From Fulvia fulva (Eukaryota > Ascomycota > Dothideomycetes > Mycosphaerellales > Mycosphaerellaceae): a stretch of 64,000 nt of DNA. Shown here piece after piece: positions 1-12,126 of this stretch (its first letter is position 1; every line of letters begins with the position of its first letter). The position numbers and the translations under genes are program-made. The stretch lies in assembly GCF_020509005.1 (NCBI RefSeq), contig NC_063012.1:6262001-6326000 (forward strand). Reading direction: 5' to 3'. Below the pieces are notes generated by a model. It was not told the origin of the DNA. It saw nothing but the letters and a program-made list of their open reading frames with translations, and ran no database searches.

Positions 1-1412
1 ACCTCCTTCGTATATATCGTATATATAATATAGATATTTAACCCGAAAGAAAATCTTAATAAGTAAGTCGCGCGAGACCCGCTATCCGCGTATATACTAA
101 AGGCTTTCGGTATAAGAGCGAAGCTAGTACTAGGAGGTAGCGCGGCGATGTTAGTAGATACTAATACTTAAGAAAATATAGATAGATAGGAGAAGCCCTA
201 TAGTAACTATACCTAGCGGTAACTTAACGCCTCTACTATATTAGCTAACGACTATTAACGTTTTATAAACGGTAAGGACAAAGACTAGGATCCTATCCCT
301 TTGTTACTAGTAGAGTTTAGGGAAATAGCTAGGCTATTTAGCCGTAAGGAAGTAGATAAGGTCCTACCGCGTCGGCCTAGCGTAGACTATAAGATTAAGC
401 TAAAGAAGAGTTAGACACCGCTATTTCGAAGACTATACTCCTTCTCTATTCGAGAGAACGAGGTGATTAAGAAGTAGATCGACGACTAACTTAAGAAAGG
501 TTTTATTTAGAGAAGCGTGTTACTAGTAGTAGTACCTATTCTAGTAGTTAAAAAGCCGGGTAGAGGGCTACGGGTATACGTAGACTATAGAGCTCTAAAC
601 GCGCTTACGACGAAGAGTCGCTACTCGATTCCACTATTTTAAGAGACATTAGATCGTATTACTAGCGCGTAATAGTTTACTAAGCTAGATGTTATCGCTA
701 CGTTTAATCGTATCCGTATTATAGTAGGAGACGAGTAGAAAACGGCCTTTACTACTAGATATAGGTAGTTTAAGTACGTAGTTATACCCTTTAGACTATA
801 TAATATACTAGGAACGTTTTAGTTATTTATAAACGATATACTAAGGGAGTTTCTAGATAACTTCGTGTTATATTACCTTAATAACGTACTTATCTTTAGT
901 AAGACAAGAGAAGAGTATGTCTAATATATCCTAAAGGTTCTACGAAAGCTAGATACCGCCGGGCTCTAGTTAGATATTAACAAATACGAGCTCTTTAGAT
1001 ACGAGACTACGTATCTAGGTGTTATTATTATAAATAAGGGCATTAAGATAGACCTAGCTGAGATTAAATGCGTTAAGAGTTAGCCTATATCCGTAAATAT
1101 TACCGATATCTTATTGTTTATAGGGTTTACTAACTTCTACCGTAGGTTTATTAAGGATTTTAGTAAGATCTACTTACCTATAACGAAGCTTACGAGGAAG
1201 AATGCCCTATAGAATTAGTCTCTAGTATATTAATAGGCGTTCGAGGCATTAAAGTAAGTATTTATTGATACGCCTACCTTAAAACACTTCTACCTAGGGC
1301 GAGAGACTATTCTAGAGATAGATACCTTAGATTACGTAATAGTAGTAGTACTCTTATAACGTAACGAGCGAGGAATGTTATATCCTATCGCTTATATATC
1401 TAAGAAGAGAGA
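1..1412 (+). pseudogene. Ty3/gypsy-type retrotransposon pol, 5' part (RT and start of RNase H), RIP-mutated
   Basis: Plus-strand translation with stops ignored gives Ty3/gypsy reverse transcriptase landmarks in order: VDYRALN near 580-600, a YLNNVLIFSKT block near 875-905 (YLDD-type active site altered), LDINKYELF and TYLGVII near 970-1030, then the connection region [14 protein letters not shown] near 1125-1165 and an RNase H start (ILEIDTLDYVI, PIAYISKKRDP) to about 1412. Stops, almost all TAG or TAA, occur every few codons, and CpA/TpG are nearly missing, as expected after RIP. The element is open at the window's left edge, so its 5' LTR and gag are not seen. It breaks at 1412 where LINE-1 inserted and resumes at 11530. 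Confidence 0.85.
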
Positions 1413-1426
1413 TCCCTAGTAATATA
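1413..1426. repeat. Left target-site duplication of LINE-1
   Basis: The 14-bp string TCCCTAGTAATATA occurs here and again at 11516-11529. It flanks LINE-1 and rejoins the gypsy RNase H reading (ISKKRDP, then YNYDIYDKELL). This shows that everything between is a later insertion. Confidence 0.85.
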
Positions 1427-4400
1427 GATAGATAGATAGATTTGTTGATCCCCTATTCTAGGACCCTATCCGGCCTATATAGGTATATATCTATTATTAT
1501 ATACAAAGGGAAACCCGAATAGGTGAAAACCCTTCCCGCCCCCGACTACTCCTTATCTAGATTAGCTTTCCCCCTAAACGTACGTAGTCTATATCACTAC
1601 CCCGTTAGCCCCCGCTCCTAGCCGGTCTTCTCGCGCTACGTCGTACCCTCTCTTCCTATACTACTCCTACTAGGCGGTACTGTTCTAGCTAGCCCTTCTC
1701 TAGTATCTAGTTCGTAATACGCCGTAGGTCCTTAGCGTTATTAAGAGGTGCCCTAATCGTCCGGTTTCTCGCCTTTACTATCTACTCCCCCCTTCCTAGC
1801 GACTACCTCGGATAGACGAGGAGTACGTACCGTACGTTCTAGGAGCGATAGCCGTAGGGGTAGCTAGTATTCGTATATCCTAGAACCCTCCTCTATAATA
1901 GGTACCCCTAGAGGCCGATGTGTTCGCTTCGTAGTTAGGTTACTATACTACTCTATACCCTTATAAGGCGGTAGTAGATAAGCTTCGGGGGGTACTTGAC
2001 CGCGGATTTCGTAGCTAACTATTCCTTAGGTTATCCCGCTAGCTAAGGGCGTCTACTATACCCTATAACCTAGTTGTTCCACCTCTCTTTCTATAGTTGC
2101 TCTATAAACAACTTCTTACCTTCCTATTATATTACTAGCTATTCGTCTCTTCCCCGGTAGTTCGGCTCGTTTCCGAGTCGAATGCCCTTATACGCTAGTA
2201 CTAATTCGCGGGCCCTTACGACTATACTAGTAATAACCTTCTATACTAGGTACTATACCGACTTGCCTAAGTAGGAGGTCCGTAGTCCCTAGACGTATAG
2301 GTCGATCGGCGGTATAGCGGTCTCGTACTTAAGTATCCTTATTAGTATCGACTTGTATACCCCGGTAACCTTCCTTAGGCATTAGTTTTAGATCTTCGCT
2401 AGCGGCGCGAGGAGTCCCTTCGATAGGTAGGCCCTCTCGCCTAAGGACTATACTTAGCTACTATAGGTAAGGACTAGCCGTATAATAGCCGTATATAGGA
2501 GTCGTAACTACCGGAAGTCCGCGCCCTATATAGACGTAGTAAGCCTCTAGTATAATGCTATATTCTATTTAGCTTTCCGTAATGTTACCTATACGTACTT
2601 CCTCTACCGTAGCGCCGGGTCTACCTATAGTCCGAGGATCCTAAGCTAATCTACCGGGTTAGTTATATACCCCTATATCTAGATAGAAGCTTATATATTA
2701 TAGAACCGTAGCCGGCGCGTAAAGTGTATTAGATTGTACTTTTCTAGGGCAAACTGAGCCCCGTACCTCCTAGCCTAGTCTTCGTAGATCTTATACTTCT
2801 CTTCTAGTAGCCTATAGTTCTCCTTAGTCGAGGAAGACTACGCTAGGATATTTGTGTCGTCTACGAAGCCGCTTGTAGCGGTGTTCTAGGATTCTAGGGC
2901 TAGAAGTAGCGTCGCTATAAAGAAGAGGAATAGAATAGGTACTAGCGTTAAGCCTTACGGGATTCTAGTATAGACTACTTAAAATAGGCTTCTATACTAG
3001 CCGACTAGGATCGACGTGCTATAGTCTTAGAGGTAGGACCGTACGAAGTTAATAAGCTACTTAGGGAGTCCTTTCGACCTTAGGATATAGAGTAGCCGCG
3101 GGTATAACACGTAGTCGAAGGCTCCCGATATGTCTAGGCTAAGTAAGGAAGCCACCTTGCCCCTATTCTTATACTAGATAGCCTTTACCTAAGAGGTAAT
3201 AAGTTCAATCGCGGATAGCGTCGATCGCTATAGGCGCGTACCTATCTAGGTGTCCGGGAGTAGGGAGTATTCCTCTACCGCCTCGGAGAGTCTCGTTATA
3301 ACTAGCTTCTTAAGCGCCTTCCTAAGAGTGTTAAGGAGCGCAATTGGGCGGTACGACTTTACCTACGTATAGTCTTCCTTCTACGGCTTACGTAGGACTA
3401 CTGTCGTCGATTGTTTAAATGCTATCGGGTAGTATCCGGTCTATAGGCAGGCGTTAAAGATCGCTATAACTACTAGGGCTAGTTGATCTCTACACTTCTT
3501 TAGTAGCTCGTTTAGGATCCTATCCGGCCCCGGGGCTTTCTTCGCCGGTAACTTCCTTAGTATAGCGGCAACTTCTCCCTCGGACACCTCCTATTAGACC
3601 GCGATACTAGGGGCTAGGGGAGTAGAGCTGTTTATGTCGCTTAGATTAGCCTCGACTAGAGGCGGGAAGAACTTACTAGCTAGTAGACGCGCCTTGGCCT
3701 CGGGGTCGCTAACCGGGCTACTAGGCGATTATAGCGCTAGGATAGAGAAGGAGGGGCCCTATATAGGGTCCTATCGGGCCTATTTCGCTAGCTTCTATAT
3801 CCTCGCTAGCTTGTCGGCGATTTCTTCTACTATAGCTCTCTAGCCGACTACTTTCTCCCTCCGTATTATAGCTTTCTTCTATTAGTATACCTCCCTATAT
3901 ACGTTCTAGGCCTCCTCGCTATAGCTACTCGTCTATACCCGGCGGGCTCTCCTTACTTCTCTTACTACTATAGTACACTTCGGCGTCTAGTATAGTTTAG
4001 ACTATATCGTTAGTTAGGTAAGGGGAACGTAAAGTAAGGTCGCTTTTCTTATTTCGTCTATTAACCCTTAGACTACCTCGTCTATCTCGTCTTTACTAAT
4101 ATATTACTACTACGCGATCTAGACTAGCCTCTCGGAGTCATCGAGGTACGCCTAGATATTAGCCTAGTAGGCCTTTCCCTAGTTTAGCTTAGGGGTTCTC
4201 GCTAGTATACGTTATATCTATATCGTAATAGAGGTCCTAACTAGTATATAGTCTAATGACGCCTCGAGTATATATTCGATCCTATAGTAGGTTACTATAT
4301 AGTAGTAGCTATCTAAGATCTAGGAGAGGTCGATCGTGCCTTAGAGTCCCCCTCTCTTCTAGGTATCTAGGTCCTTCGGGGTATTAAGGGCAATTACGTT

Positions 4401-5309
4401 GCTCGCTATCAAGTCGAGTACTTCGTCGGCTATAGGGTACGGCTATATAAGGCTTTCCTAGGAAGGGTAGTATACGTTAAAGTCTCCTACTACGATATAG
4501 TAACCTTGTCTCTTAAGCGTACTATCTAGGTGTCTATAGACCCCTAGGTCGCGGCTAGACCTCGAGGCTAGCGGTTATATATATAGGTTGTGTATCTAGG
4601 TACTACCTACGTAGAGGGAGGTAATATCGCCCCCGCCTTCTTCGTCTACGTAGTATACTACCTCCTAGTCGGATTCTAGTATGTCCTTGCTAATATTGAA
4701 GCACGTACGGGGTCTACTATCGCCTCGTAGGTATATCGTATAGCCTAGTAACTTATAGGTCGTTAGTCTCTTATAGTACGGGTTAATCTATAGCTCCTAG
4801 ATTACTAGGACGTAGTAGACGTACGGGTCCGCCTCGTATAGGAAATAGTTCTAGACTATATCCTTACTATAGTTAACGTTATACTAGATAATACTAAGCG
4901 TATCGAGGCTAGTTATCGGCATCGACAATCATTTCCTCTATAGCGTCCTATGTCCTACTACCTTATACGTCCTAGTCTACGCCTATCGGCTATATACTAA
5001 AGGGGAGCCGGGCCTAGTTAGATTCCCTCGCCGTAGCTAGTAGGGCACGTGGCCTCCCGTACGCCCTAGGTTACGTATCCTTTATATCGTTCTCGGCCCT
5101 AGGGCGCTTATACCCGACCGCCGCTAGCTAGTTCCGGTATAGGCTAGCCTTACGGTCGCCGTAGAATCTTAGGGCGACGATTCTATTTATGATTGCCTTG
5201 TTTTTCGCTAGTTTCCGCTATAGGCATTCCGCGCTATACGATAGGTAGTGCCCCGGACAGTTCGCGTACCGTCTCGTAGCCGATATATAGTCCCTAGATA
5301 TATAGTCTC
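1427..5309 (-). mobile_element. LINE-1, 3' part (non-LTR retrotransposon, RIP-mutated)
   Basis: The minus strand carries a fungal LINE-like element. The 3' end is at 1427 with a tetranucleotide tail (about four ATCT units, seen on the plus strand as GATAGATAGATAGATT). Going upstream come a C-terminal RNase H/zinc-knuckle region, then reverse transcriptase (KKAPGPD, SYRPIALLNT and FVDD-type motifs at about 2700-3640), then an endonuclease-like region (about 4300-4950) and the C-terminal part of a gag-like ORF1. No ORF survives; the longest open pieces are about 70 codons. The element is interrupted at 5310-5324 by LINE-2 and continues at 10357-11515. Three copies in the window share the sequence and differ mostly by CpA-to-TpA transitions. 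Confidence 0.85.
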
Positions 5310-5324
5310 CTATATAGTTCGAGT
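5310..5324. repeat. Left target-site duplication of LINE-2
   Basis: The 15-bp string CTATATAGTTCGAGT is found here and at 10342-10356, flanking LINE-2. The same stretch occurs once, uninterrupted, at 18291-18305 inside LINE-3, which gives the pre-insertion sequence directly. Confidence 0.9.
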
Positions 5325-8300
5325 GTTCTAATATCTAGCCTATTTTACCTTATACTATATATCTACCTTAACTCGATTGGATCGCTTATCGATCTCTACG
5401 CCAAAACAAGACACATTCGAAAGCTCTTATTAAGGCTATTCTAACGATATATAAAGTAGGCCACTGCCCCTAGGACTAAGGGAGTTCTACCTCATTTAAT
5501 CTAGATAGCTTGAAGCTCTCTTCACCCTATTTCTTTAGCTCTAAACGCCGCGGAGGTACCTAGCTACATTAGGTAACTCCTAGGCAATAGTAGCCTAGGC
5601 TATAGTACTAACGGCGCCTACGGCCCTATAGGCGAAGCCCCCCTAAGACAACTAGTAGCAACTTATAGAGGACGTAAAAAGTATAGAAACTAACGATCAG
5701 CTCCCTTACCGGTCTCTATAGGTAATAATCACTTAGCTACGTACGGCGCTTATACTATCGTATTACCGAGGGCAATAAGAAATAAGGACGACGTCCTAGG
5801 CGATTAGTAAGGCCACCCGGAATTAACACCCCTATAGCTAGGTATCGGTCGCGGCATCGATACTAGGCCCCCGCCTAACGTACGATATAGTTACGATCCG
5901 TATTATAGTAAAGGAAGACTAGGCCGAAGTTACGAAGCTATCGAACAAGGAGCTCGCCTAACGAATTAACTAACTAGGGGTGGTCGTAGTGAACTAATAG
6001 TCTAACGGCACTCTTTAGATCTATACTAGCTCTACTACTACTAGGAGGCACCTAGAGGTATAGCTATAGTAGGCATCTAAGGTTACGGCATTAGCGAAGG
6101 TCTTAACGAAACAATTTACGATCCTAGTCTACGACATACCTAAGGAGTTTGACCTAACTAACTAGGGTCACCTACGCGCTCTCTAAGAGAACAACCCGGT
6201 CACTCTTAACTCTCTAATCTAGAAGGCGACTTGGCTCTATAGGAAATGGCTAGAAGGTAAGAAGGCCTCGGCGCTAATAGTATAGCTATAAGACGCGAAG
6301 GCGGCGGATCTAGCGATAGAACAAGGCCTAGTCTAGCAATATAGCCTTAAGATAGTAGAAAAGCACTCCTTATCCTTTCGTGTCCTCTAATGCTTTAAAT
6401 GCTAACAGTATAGACACCAAACCTATACGTATATAAATAAGCAGGCCTACTAGAACTATATAGGAGACTATATGTCTAGGGACTATATATCGACTACGAG
6501 ACGGTACGCGAACTGTCCGGGGCACTACCTATCGTATAGTACGGAATGCCTATAGCGGAAACTAGCGAAAAACAAGGCAATCACAAACAGAACCGTCGCC
6601 CTAAGATTCTACGGCGACCGTAAGGCTAGCCTATACCGGAACTAACTAGCGGCGGTCGGGTATAAGCGCCCTAGGGCCGAGAACGATATAAAGGATACGT
6701 AACCTAGGGCGTACGGGAGGCCACGTGCCCTACTAGCTACGGCGAGGGAATCTAACTAGGCCCGGCTCCCCTTTAGTATATAGCCGATAGGCGTAGACTA
6801 GGACGTATAGGGCAGTAGGACATAGGACGATATAGAGGAAATGATTGTCGATGCCGATAACTAGCCTCGATACGCTTAGTATTATCTAGTATAACGTTAA
6901 CTATAGTAAGGATATAGTCTAGAACTATTTCCTATACGAGGCGGACCCGTACGTCTACTACGTCCTTATAATCTAGGAGCTATAGATTAACCCGTACTAT
7001 AAGAGACTAACGACCTACAAGTTACTAGGCTATACAATATACCTACGAGGCAACGGTAGACCCCGTACGTACTTCTATATTAGTAAGGATATACTAGAAT
7101 CCTACTAGGAGGTAGTATACTACGTAGATAAAGAAGGCGGGGGCGATATTACCTCCCTCTACGTAGGTAATACCTAGATATACAACCTATATATACAACC
7201 GCTAGCCTCGAGGTCTAGCCGCGACCTAGAGGTCTATAGACACCTAGATAGTGCGCTTAAGAGACAAGGGTGCCACATCGTAGTAGGAGACTTTAATATA
7301 TACTACCCTTCCTAGGAAAGCCTTATATAGCCGTACCCTATAGCCGACGAAGTACTCGACTTAATAGCGAGCAACGTAATTGCCCTTAATACCCCGAAGG
7401 ACCTAGGCACCTAGAAGAGAGGGGGACTCTAAGGCACGATCGACCTCTCCTAGATCTTAGATAGCTACTACTATACGGTAACCTACTATAGGATCGAACA
7501 TAAACTCGAGGCGTCGTTAGACTACATACTAGTCAGGACCTCTATTACGATATAGATATAATATATACTAGCGAGAACCCCTAAGCTAAACTAGGGAAAG
7601 GCCTACTAGGCTAATATCTAGGCGTACCTCGATGACTCCGAGAGGCTAGTCTAGATCGCGTAGTAGTAATATATTAGTAAAGACGAGATAGACGAGGTAG
7701 TCTAAGGGTTAATAGACGAAATAAGAAAAGCGACCTTACTTTACGTTCCCCTTACCTAACTAACGATATAGTCTAAACTATACTAGACGCCGAAGTGTAC
7801 TATAGTAGTAAGAGAAGTAAGGAGAGCCCGCCGGGTATAGACGAGCAGCTATAGCGAGGAGGCCTAGAACGTATATAGGGAGGCATACTAATAGAAGAAA
7901 GCTATAATACGAAGGGAGAAAGCAGTCGGCTAGAGGGCTATAGTAGAAGAAATCTCCGGCAAGCTAGAGAGGATGTAGAAGCTAGCGAAATAGGCCCGAT
8001 AGGACCCTATACAGGGCCCCTCCTTCTCTATCCTAGCGCTATAATCGCCTAGTGGCCCGGTTAGCGGCCCCGAGGCTAAGGCGCGTCTACTAGCTAGTAA
8101 GTTCTTCCCGCCCCTAGTCGAGGCTAATCTAAGCGACATAAATAGCTCTACTCCCCTAGCCCCTAGTATCGCGGTCTAATAGGAGGTGTCCGAGGGAGAA
8201 GTTGCCGCTATACTAAGGAAGTTGCCGGCGAAGAAAGCCCCGGGGCCGGATAGGATCCTAAACGAGCTACTAAAGAAGTGTAGAGATCAACTAGCCCTAG

Positions 8301-10341
8301 CAGTTATAGCGATCTTTAACGCCTACCTACAGACCGGGTACCACCCGATAGCTTTTAAACAATCGACGACAGTAGTCCTACGTAAGCCGTAGAAGGAAGA
8401 CTATACGTAGGTAAAGTCGTACCGCCCAATTGCGCTCCTTAACACTCTTAGGAAGGCGCTTAAGAAGCTAGTTATAACGAGACTCTCCGAGGCGGTAGAG
8501 GAATACTCCCTACTCCCGGACACCTAGATAGGTACGCGCCTATAGCGATCGACGCTATCCGCGATAGAACTTATCACCTCTTAGGTAAAGGCCATCTAGT
8601 ATAAGAATAGGGACAAGGTGGCTTCCTTACTTAGCCTAGACATATCGGGAGCCTTCGACTACGTGTTATACCCGCGGCTACTCTATATCCTAAGGTCGAA
8701 AGGACTCCCTAAGTAGCTTATTAACTTCGTACGGTCCTACCTCTAAGACTATAGCACGTCGATCCTAGTCGGCTAGTATAGAAGCCTATTTTAAGTAGTC
8801 TATACTAGAATCCCGTAAGGCTTAACGCTAGTACCTATTCTATTCCTCTTCTTTATAGCGACGCTACTCCTAGCCCTAGAATCCTAGAACACCGCTACGA
8901 GCGGCTTCGTAGACGATATAAACATCCTAGCGTAGTCTTCCTCGACTAAGGAGAACTATAGGCTACTAGAAGAGAAGTATAAGATCTACGAGGACTAGGC
9001 TAGGAGGCACGGGGCTCGGTTTGCCCTAGAAAAGTACAATCTAATACACTTTACGCGCCGGCTACGGTTCTATAATATGTAAGCTTCTATCTAGATATAG
9101 GGGCACACGACTAACCCGGCAAATTAGCTTAGGATCCTCGGACTATAGGTAGACCCGGCGCTACGGTAGAGGAAGTACGTATAGGTAATATTACGGAAAG
9201 CTAAACAGAATATAGCATTATACTAGAGGCTTACTACGTCTATATAGGGGGCGGACTTCCGGTAGTCACGACTTCTATATACGGCTATTATACGGCCAGT
9301 CCTTACCTATAGTAGCCAAGTGTAGTCCTTAGGCGAGAGGGCCGGCCTATCGAAGGGACTCGTCGCGCCGCTAGCGAAGATCTAAAACTAATGCCTAAGG
9401 AAGGTCACCGGGGTATATAAGTCGACACTAACGAGGATGCTTAAGCACGAGACCGCTATTCCGCCGATCGACCTATATATCTAGGGACTACGAACCTCCT
9501 ACTTAGGTAAGTCGGCACAGTACCTAGTATAGAAGGTTATCGCTAGTATAGTCGTAAGGGCCCGCGAATTAGTACTAGCGTATAGGGGCATTCGACCCGG
9601 AAACGAGCCGAACTACCGGGTAAGGGACGAATAGCTAGCAATATAATAGGAAGGTAAGAAATCGTTTATAGAGTAACTATAGAAAGAGAGGTAGAACAAC
9701 TAGGTTGTAGGGCATAGTAGACGCCCTTAGCTAGCGGGACAACCTAAGGAATAGTTAGCTACAAAATCCGCGGTCAAGTACCCCCCGAAGCTTATCTACT
9801 ACCGCCTTACGAGGGTATAGAGTAGTATAGTAACCTAACTACGAAGCGAACACATCGGCCTCTAGGGGTACCTATTATAGAGGAAGGTTCTAGGATACAC
9901 GAATACTAGCTACCCCTACGGCTATCGCTCCTAGAACGTACGGTACGTACTCCTCGTCTATGCGAGGTAGTCGCTAGGAAGGGGGGAGTGGATAGTAAAG
10001 GCGAGGAACCGGACGATTAGGGTACTTCTTAATAACGCTAAGGACCTACGGCGTATTACGAACTAGATACTAGAGAAGGGCTGGCTAGAATAGTACCGCC
10101 TAGTAGGAGCAGTATAGGAAGAGAGGACACGACGTAGCGCGACGAGACCGGCTAGGAGCGGGGGCTAACGGGGTAGTGATATAGACTACGTACGTTTAGA
10201 GGGAAAGCTAAACTAGATAAGGAGTAGTCGGGGGCGGGAAGGGTTTTCACCTATTCGGGTTTCCCTTTATATATAATAATAGATATATACCTATATAGGC
10301 CGGATAGGGTCCTAGAACAGGGGAATAACAAATCTATCTAT
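5325..10341 (+). mobile_element. LINE-2, apparently full-length non-LTR retrotransposon nested in LINE-1
   Basis: This plus-strand element of about 5.0 kb has, in order: a 5' UTR; a gag-like ORF1 with CCHC zinc knuckles near 6390-6560 (degraded CFKC..YGHQT and NCPGHYLSYS blocks); an apurinic/apyrimidinic-endonuclease-like domain near 6890-7560 (VVGDFNIYYPSQE, GTIDL, SLDYILV); reverse transcriptase near 8180-9060 (KKAPGPDRI, SYRPIALLNT, SLDISGAFDYV, GFVDDINILA, HGARFALEKYN); and a C-terminal region with RNase H and a Cys/His finger to about 10150. A 3' UTR and a short ATCT tail end at 10341. The domain order matches RNase H-bearing fungal LINEs of the Tad1/I-like group. It is RIP-mutated, with frequent TAG/TAA stops. 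The only longer open piece is 8186-8392, 68 codons of RT. Confidence 0.88.
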
Positions 10342-10356
10342 CTATATAGTTCGAGT
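10342..10356. repeat. Right target-site duplication of LINE-2
   Basis: This is the second copy of CTATATAGTTCGAGT (first at 5310-5324). LINE-1 resumes directly after it. Confidence 0.9.
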
Positions 10357-11515
10357 AGGCCTACTTATTTATACACGTATAGGTTTAGTATCTATACTAT
10401 TAGCATTTGAAGTATTAGAGGACACGAAAGAGTAAAAAGTGCTTTTCTACTATCTTAAGGCAATATTGCTAGATCAGGCCTTGTTATATCGCTAGATCCG
10501 CCGCTTTCGCGTCTTATAGCTATACTATTAGCGCCGAGGCCTTCTTGCCTTCTAGCCATTTCCTATAGAGCCAAGTCGCCTTCTAGATTAGAGAGTTAAG
10601 AGTGACCGGGTTGTCCTCTTAGAGAGTACGTAGGTGACCTTAGTTAGTTAGGTCGAACTCCTTAGGTATATCGTAGACTAGGATCGTAAATTACTTCGTT
10701 AAGACCTTCGCTAATACCGTAACCTTAGATACCTACTATAGCTATACCTCTAGGTGCCTCCTAGTAGTAGTAGAGCTAGTATAGATCTATAGAGTACCGT
10801 TAGACTATTAGTTTACTACGACTACCCCTAGTTACTTAATTCGTTAGGCGAGCTCCTTATTCGATAGCTTCGTAACTTCGGCCTAGTCTTCCTTTACTAT
10901 AATACGGATCGTAACTATATTGTACGTTAGGCGGGGGCCTAGTCTCGAAGCCGCGACCGATACCTAGCTATAGGGGTGTTAATTCCGGGTGGCCTTACTA
11001 ATTGCCTAGGACGTCGTCTTTATTTCTTATTACCCTCGGTAATACGATAGTATAAGCGCCGTACGTAGCTAAGTGATTATTACCTATAGAGACCGGTATA
11101 GGAGCTGATCGTTAGTTTCTATACTTTTTACGTCCTCTATAAGTTGCTACTAGTTGTCTTAGGGGAGCTTCGCCTATAGAGCCGTAGGCGCCGTCCGTAC
11201 CGTAGCCTAGGCTACTATTACCTAGGAGCTGCCTAATATAGCTAGGCACCTCCGCGGCGTTTAGAGCTAAAGAAACAGGGTGAAGAAAACTTTAAGCTAT
11301 CTACCCTAATAGTAGGATATAGCCTCGAAGATAGGTACCTTTAGTAGTAGAATAGGCGACTTCGTTAATAGCTCGATAACTAGTTATAGAATATATTATG
11401 TCCCTTAATCTTGTTCTTACGGACCTAGAGAGGGCCGGAGCGGTAGTCGTAGGGGAGAAGTCGTAGTGGCTTTATAAGACCGAGGGCTAAGGATATAAAG
11501 AAGGTATATCGTACG
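10357..11515 (-). mobile_element. LINE-1, 5' part (ORF1 and an atypical 5' UTR)
   Basis: This is the minus-strand continuation of LINE-1. From 10357 to about 11300 it matches ORF1 and the proximal 5' UTR of LINE-2 (5465-6430, inverted) and of LINE-3 (18306-19250). From about 11301 to 11515 the sequence no longer resembles the 5' ends of LINE-2 and LINE-3, although the 14-bp target duplication follows immediately at 11516. The 5' leader of this copy therefore differs from the others. Confidence 0.75.
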
Positions 11516-11529
11516 TCCCTAGTAATATA
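11516..11529. repeat. Right target-site duplication of LINE-1
   Basis: Second copy of TCCCTAGTAATATA, see 1413-1426. The gypsy element continues at 11530. Confidence 0.85.
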
Positions 11530-12126
11530 ACTACGACATCTACGATAAGGAGCTCCTAGCTATTATATAAGCTTTCGAGGAATAGCGACCGGAGCTAACT
11601 ATTAACGAATACGGTACTAACGATTATAAGAATCTACTAGACCCGGAATCTAAGGACAAGCCGACGCTTATATACTCCGATTATAAGAACCTCGAATAGT
11701 TTATAAGTACGAAGTAATTAAACCGTAGACAAGCTCGCTAGGCCGAGTTTCTCTCGTAGTTCTTCTTTAAGATCGTCTATAGGCTAGGAGTTTAAGGTAC
11801 TAAGCTAGATAGCTTAACCCGACGTTTATAGGACTTACCGAAGCCTAGAGACCTAGATAACCTACGAAACTAATAGTAGCATTAGGTATTACTAGGCCTA
11901 GATCGTATCCTAAACCTATTGTCTACTAGAGTATTATCGGTATATACTAATAACGTTATAACCCCGCTTACGACCGCTATTCGAGGACTCTATACGTAAC
12001 TAGAGGCTAAGGAAGCCGTTTAATAGCTAGAACGAGATGAACTATATACCTTACTAAGGAATTACCGTATCGATAACTAGTATATAGTCCTAGTCGGAGG
12101 CATAATATATATTAAGAATATGTTTA
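11530..12126 (+). pseudogene. Ty3/gypsy-type pol, middle part (RNase H to integrase N-terminus)
   Basis: The reading continues from the break at 1412: YDIYDKELL, AFEE.RPEL, YSDYKNLE and LNRRQARW near 11530-11750. This is the RNase H core of chromoviral gypsy elements, followed by the linker (RPGKQ-type region degraded) and a spacer toward the integrase. It is densely stopped by RIP. The element breaks at a TA dinucleotide (12125-12126) where a Fot1-like transposon inserted. Confidence 0.75.

Noticed and set aside
1427..1500. GATA repeats as telomeric or satellite DNA
   Set aside because: They are the ATCT tails at LINE 3' ends, with copy-specific unit numbers.
3634..3843. Repeated 69-codon open frame (also at 7930-8139 and 16615-16824)
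   Set aside because: It lies antisense to the reverse transcriptase of the three LINE copies and is only an RT shadow that RIP left without stops.
8186..8392. 68-codon frame as a stand-alone gene (also at 16362-16568)
   Set aside because: It is a surviving piece of LINE reverse transcriptase (KKAPGPD) and continues into the stop-laden element on both sides.
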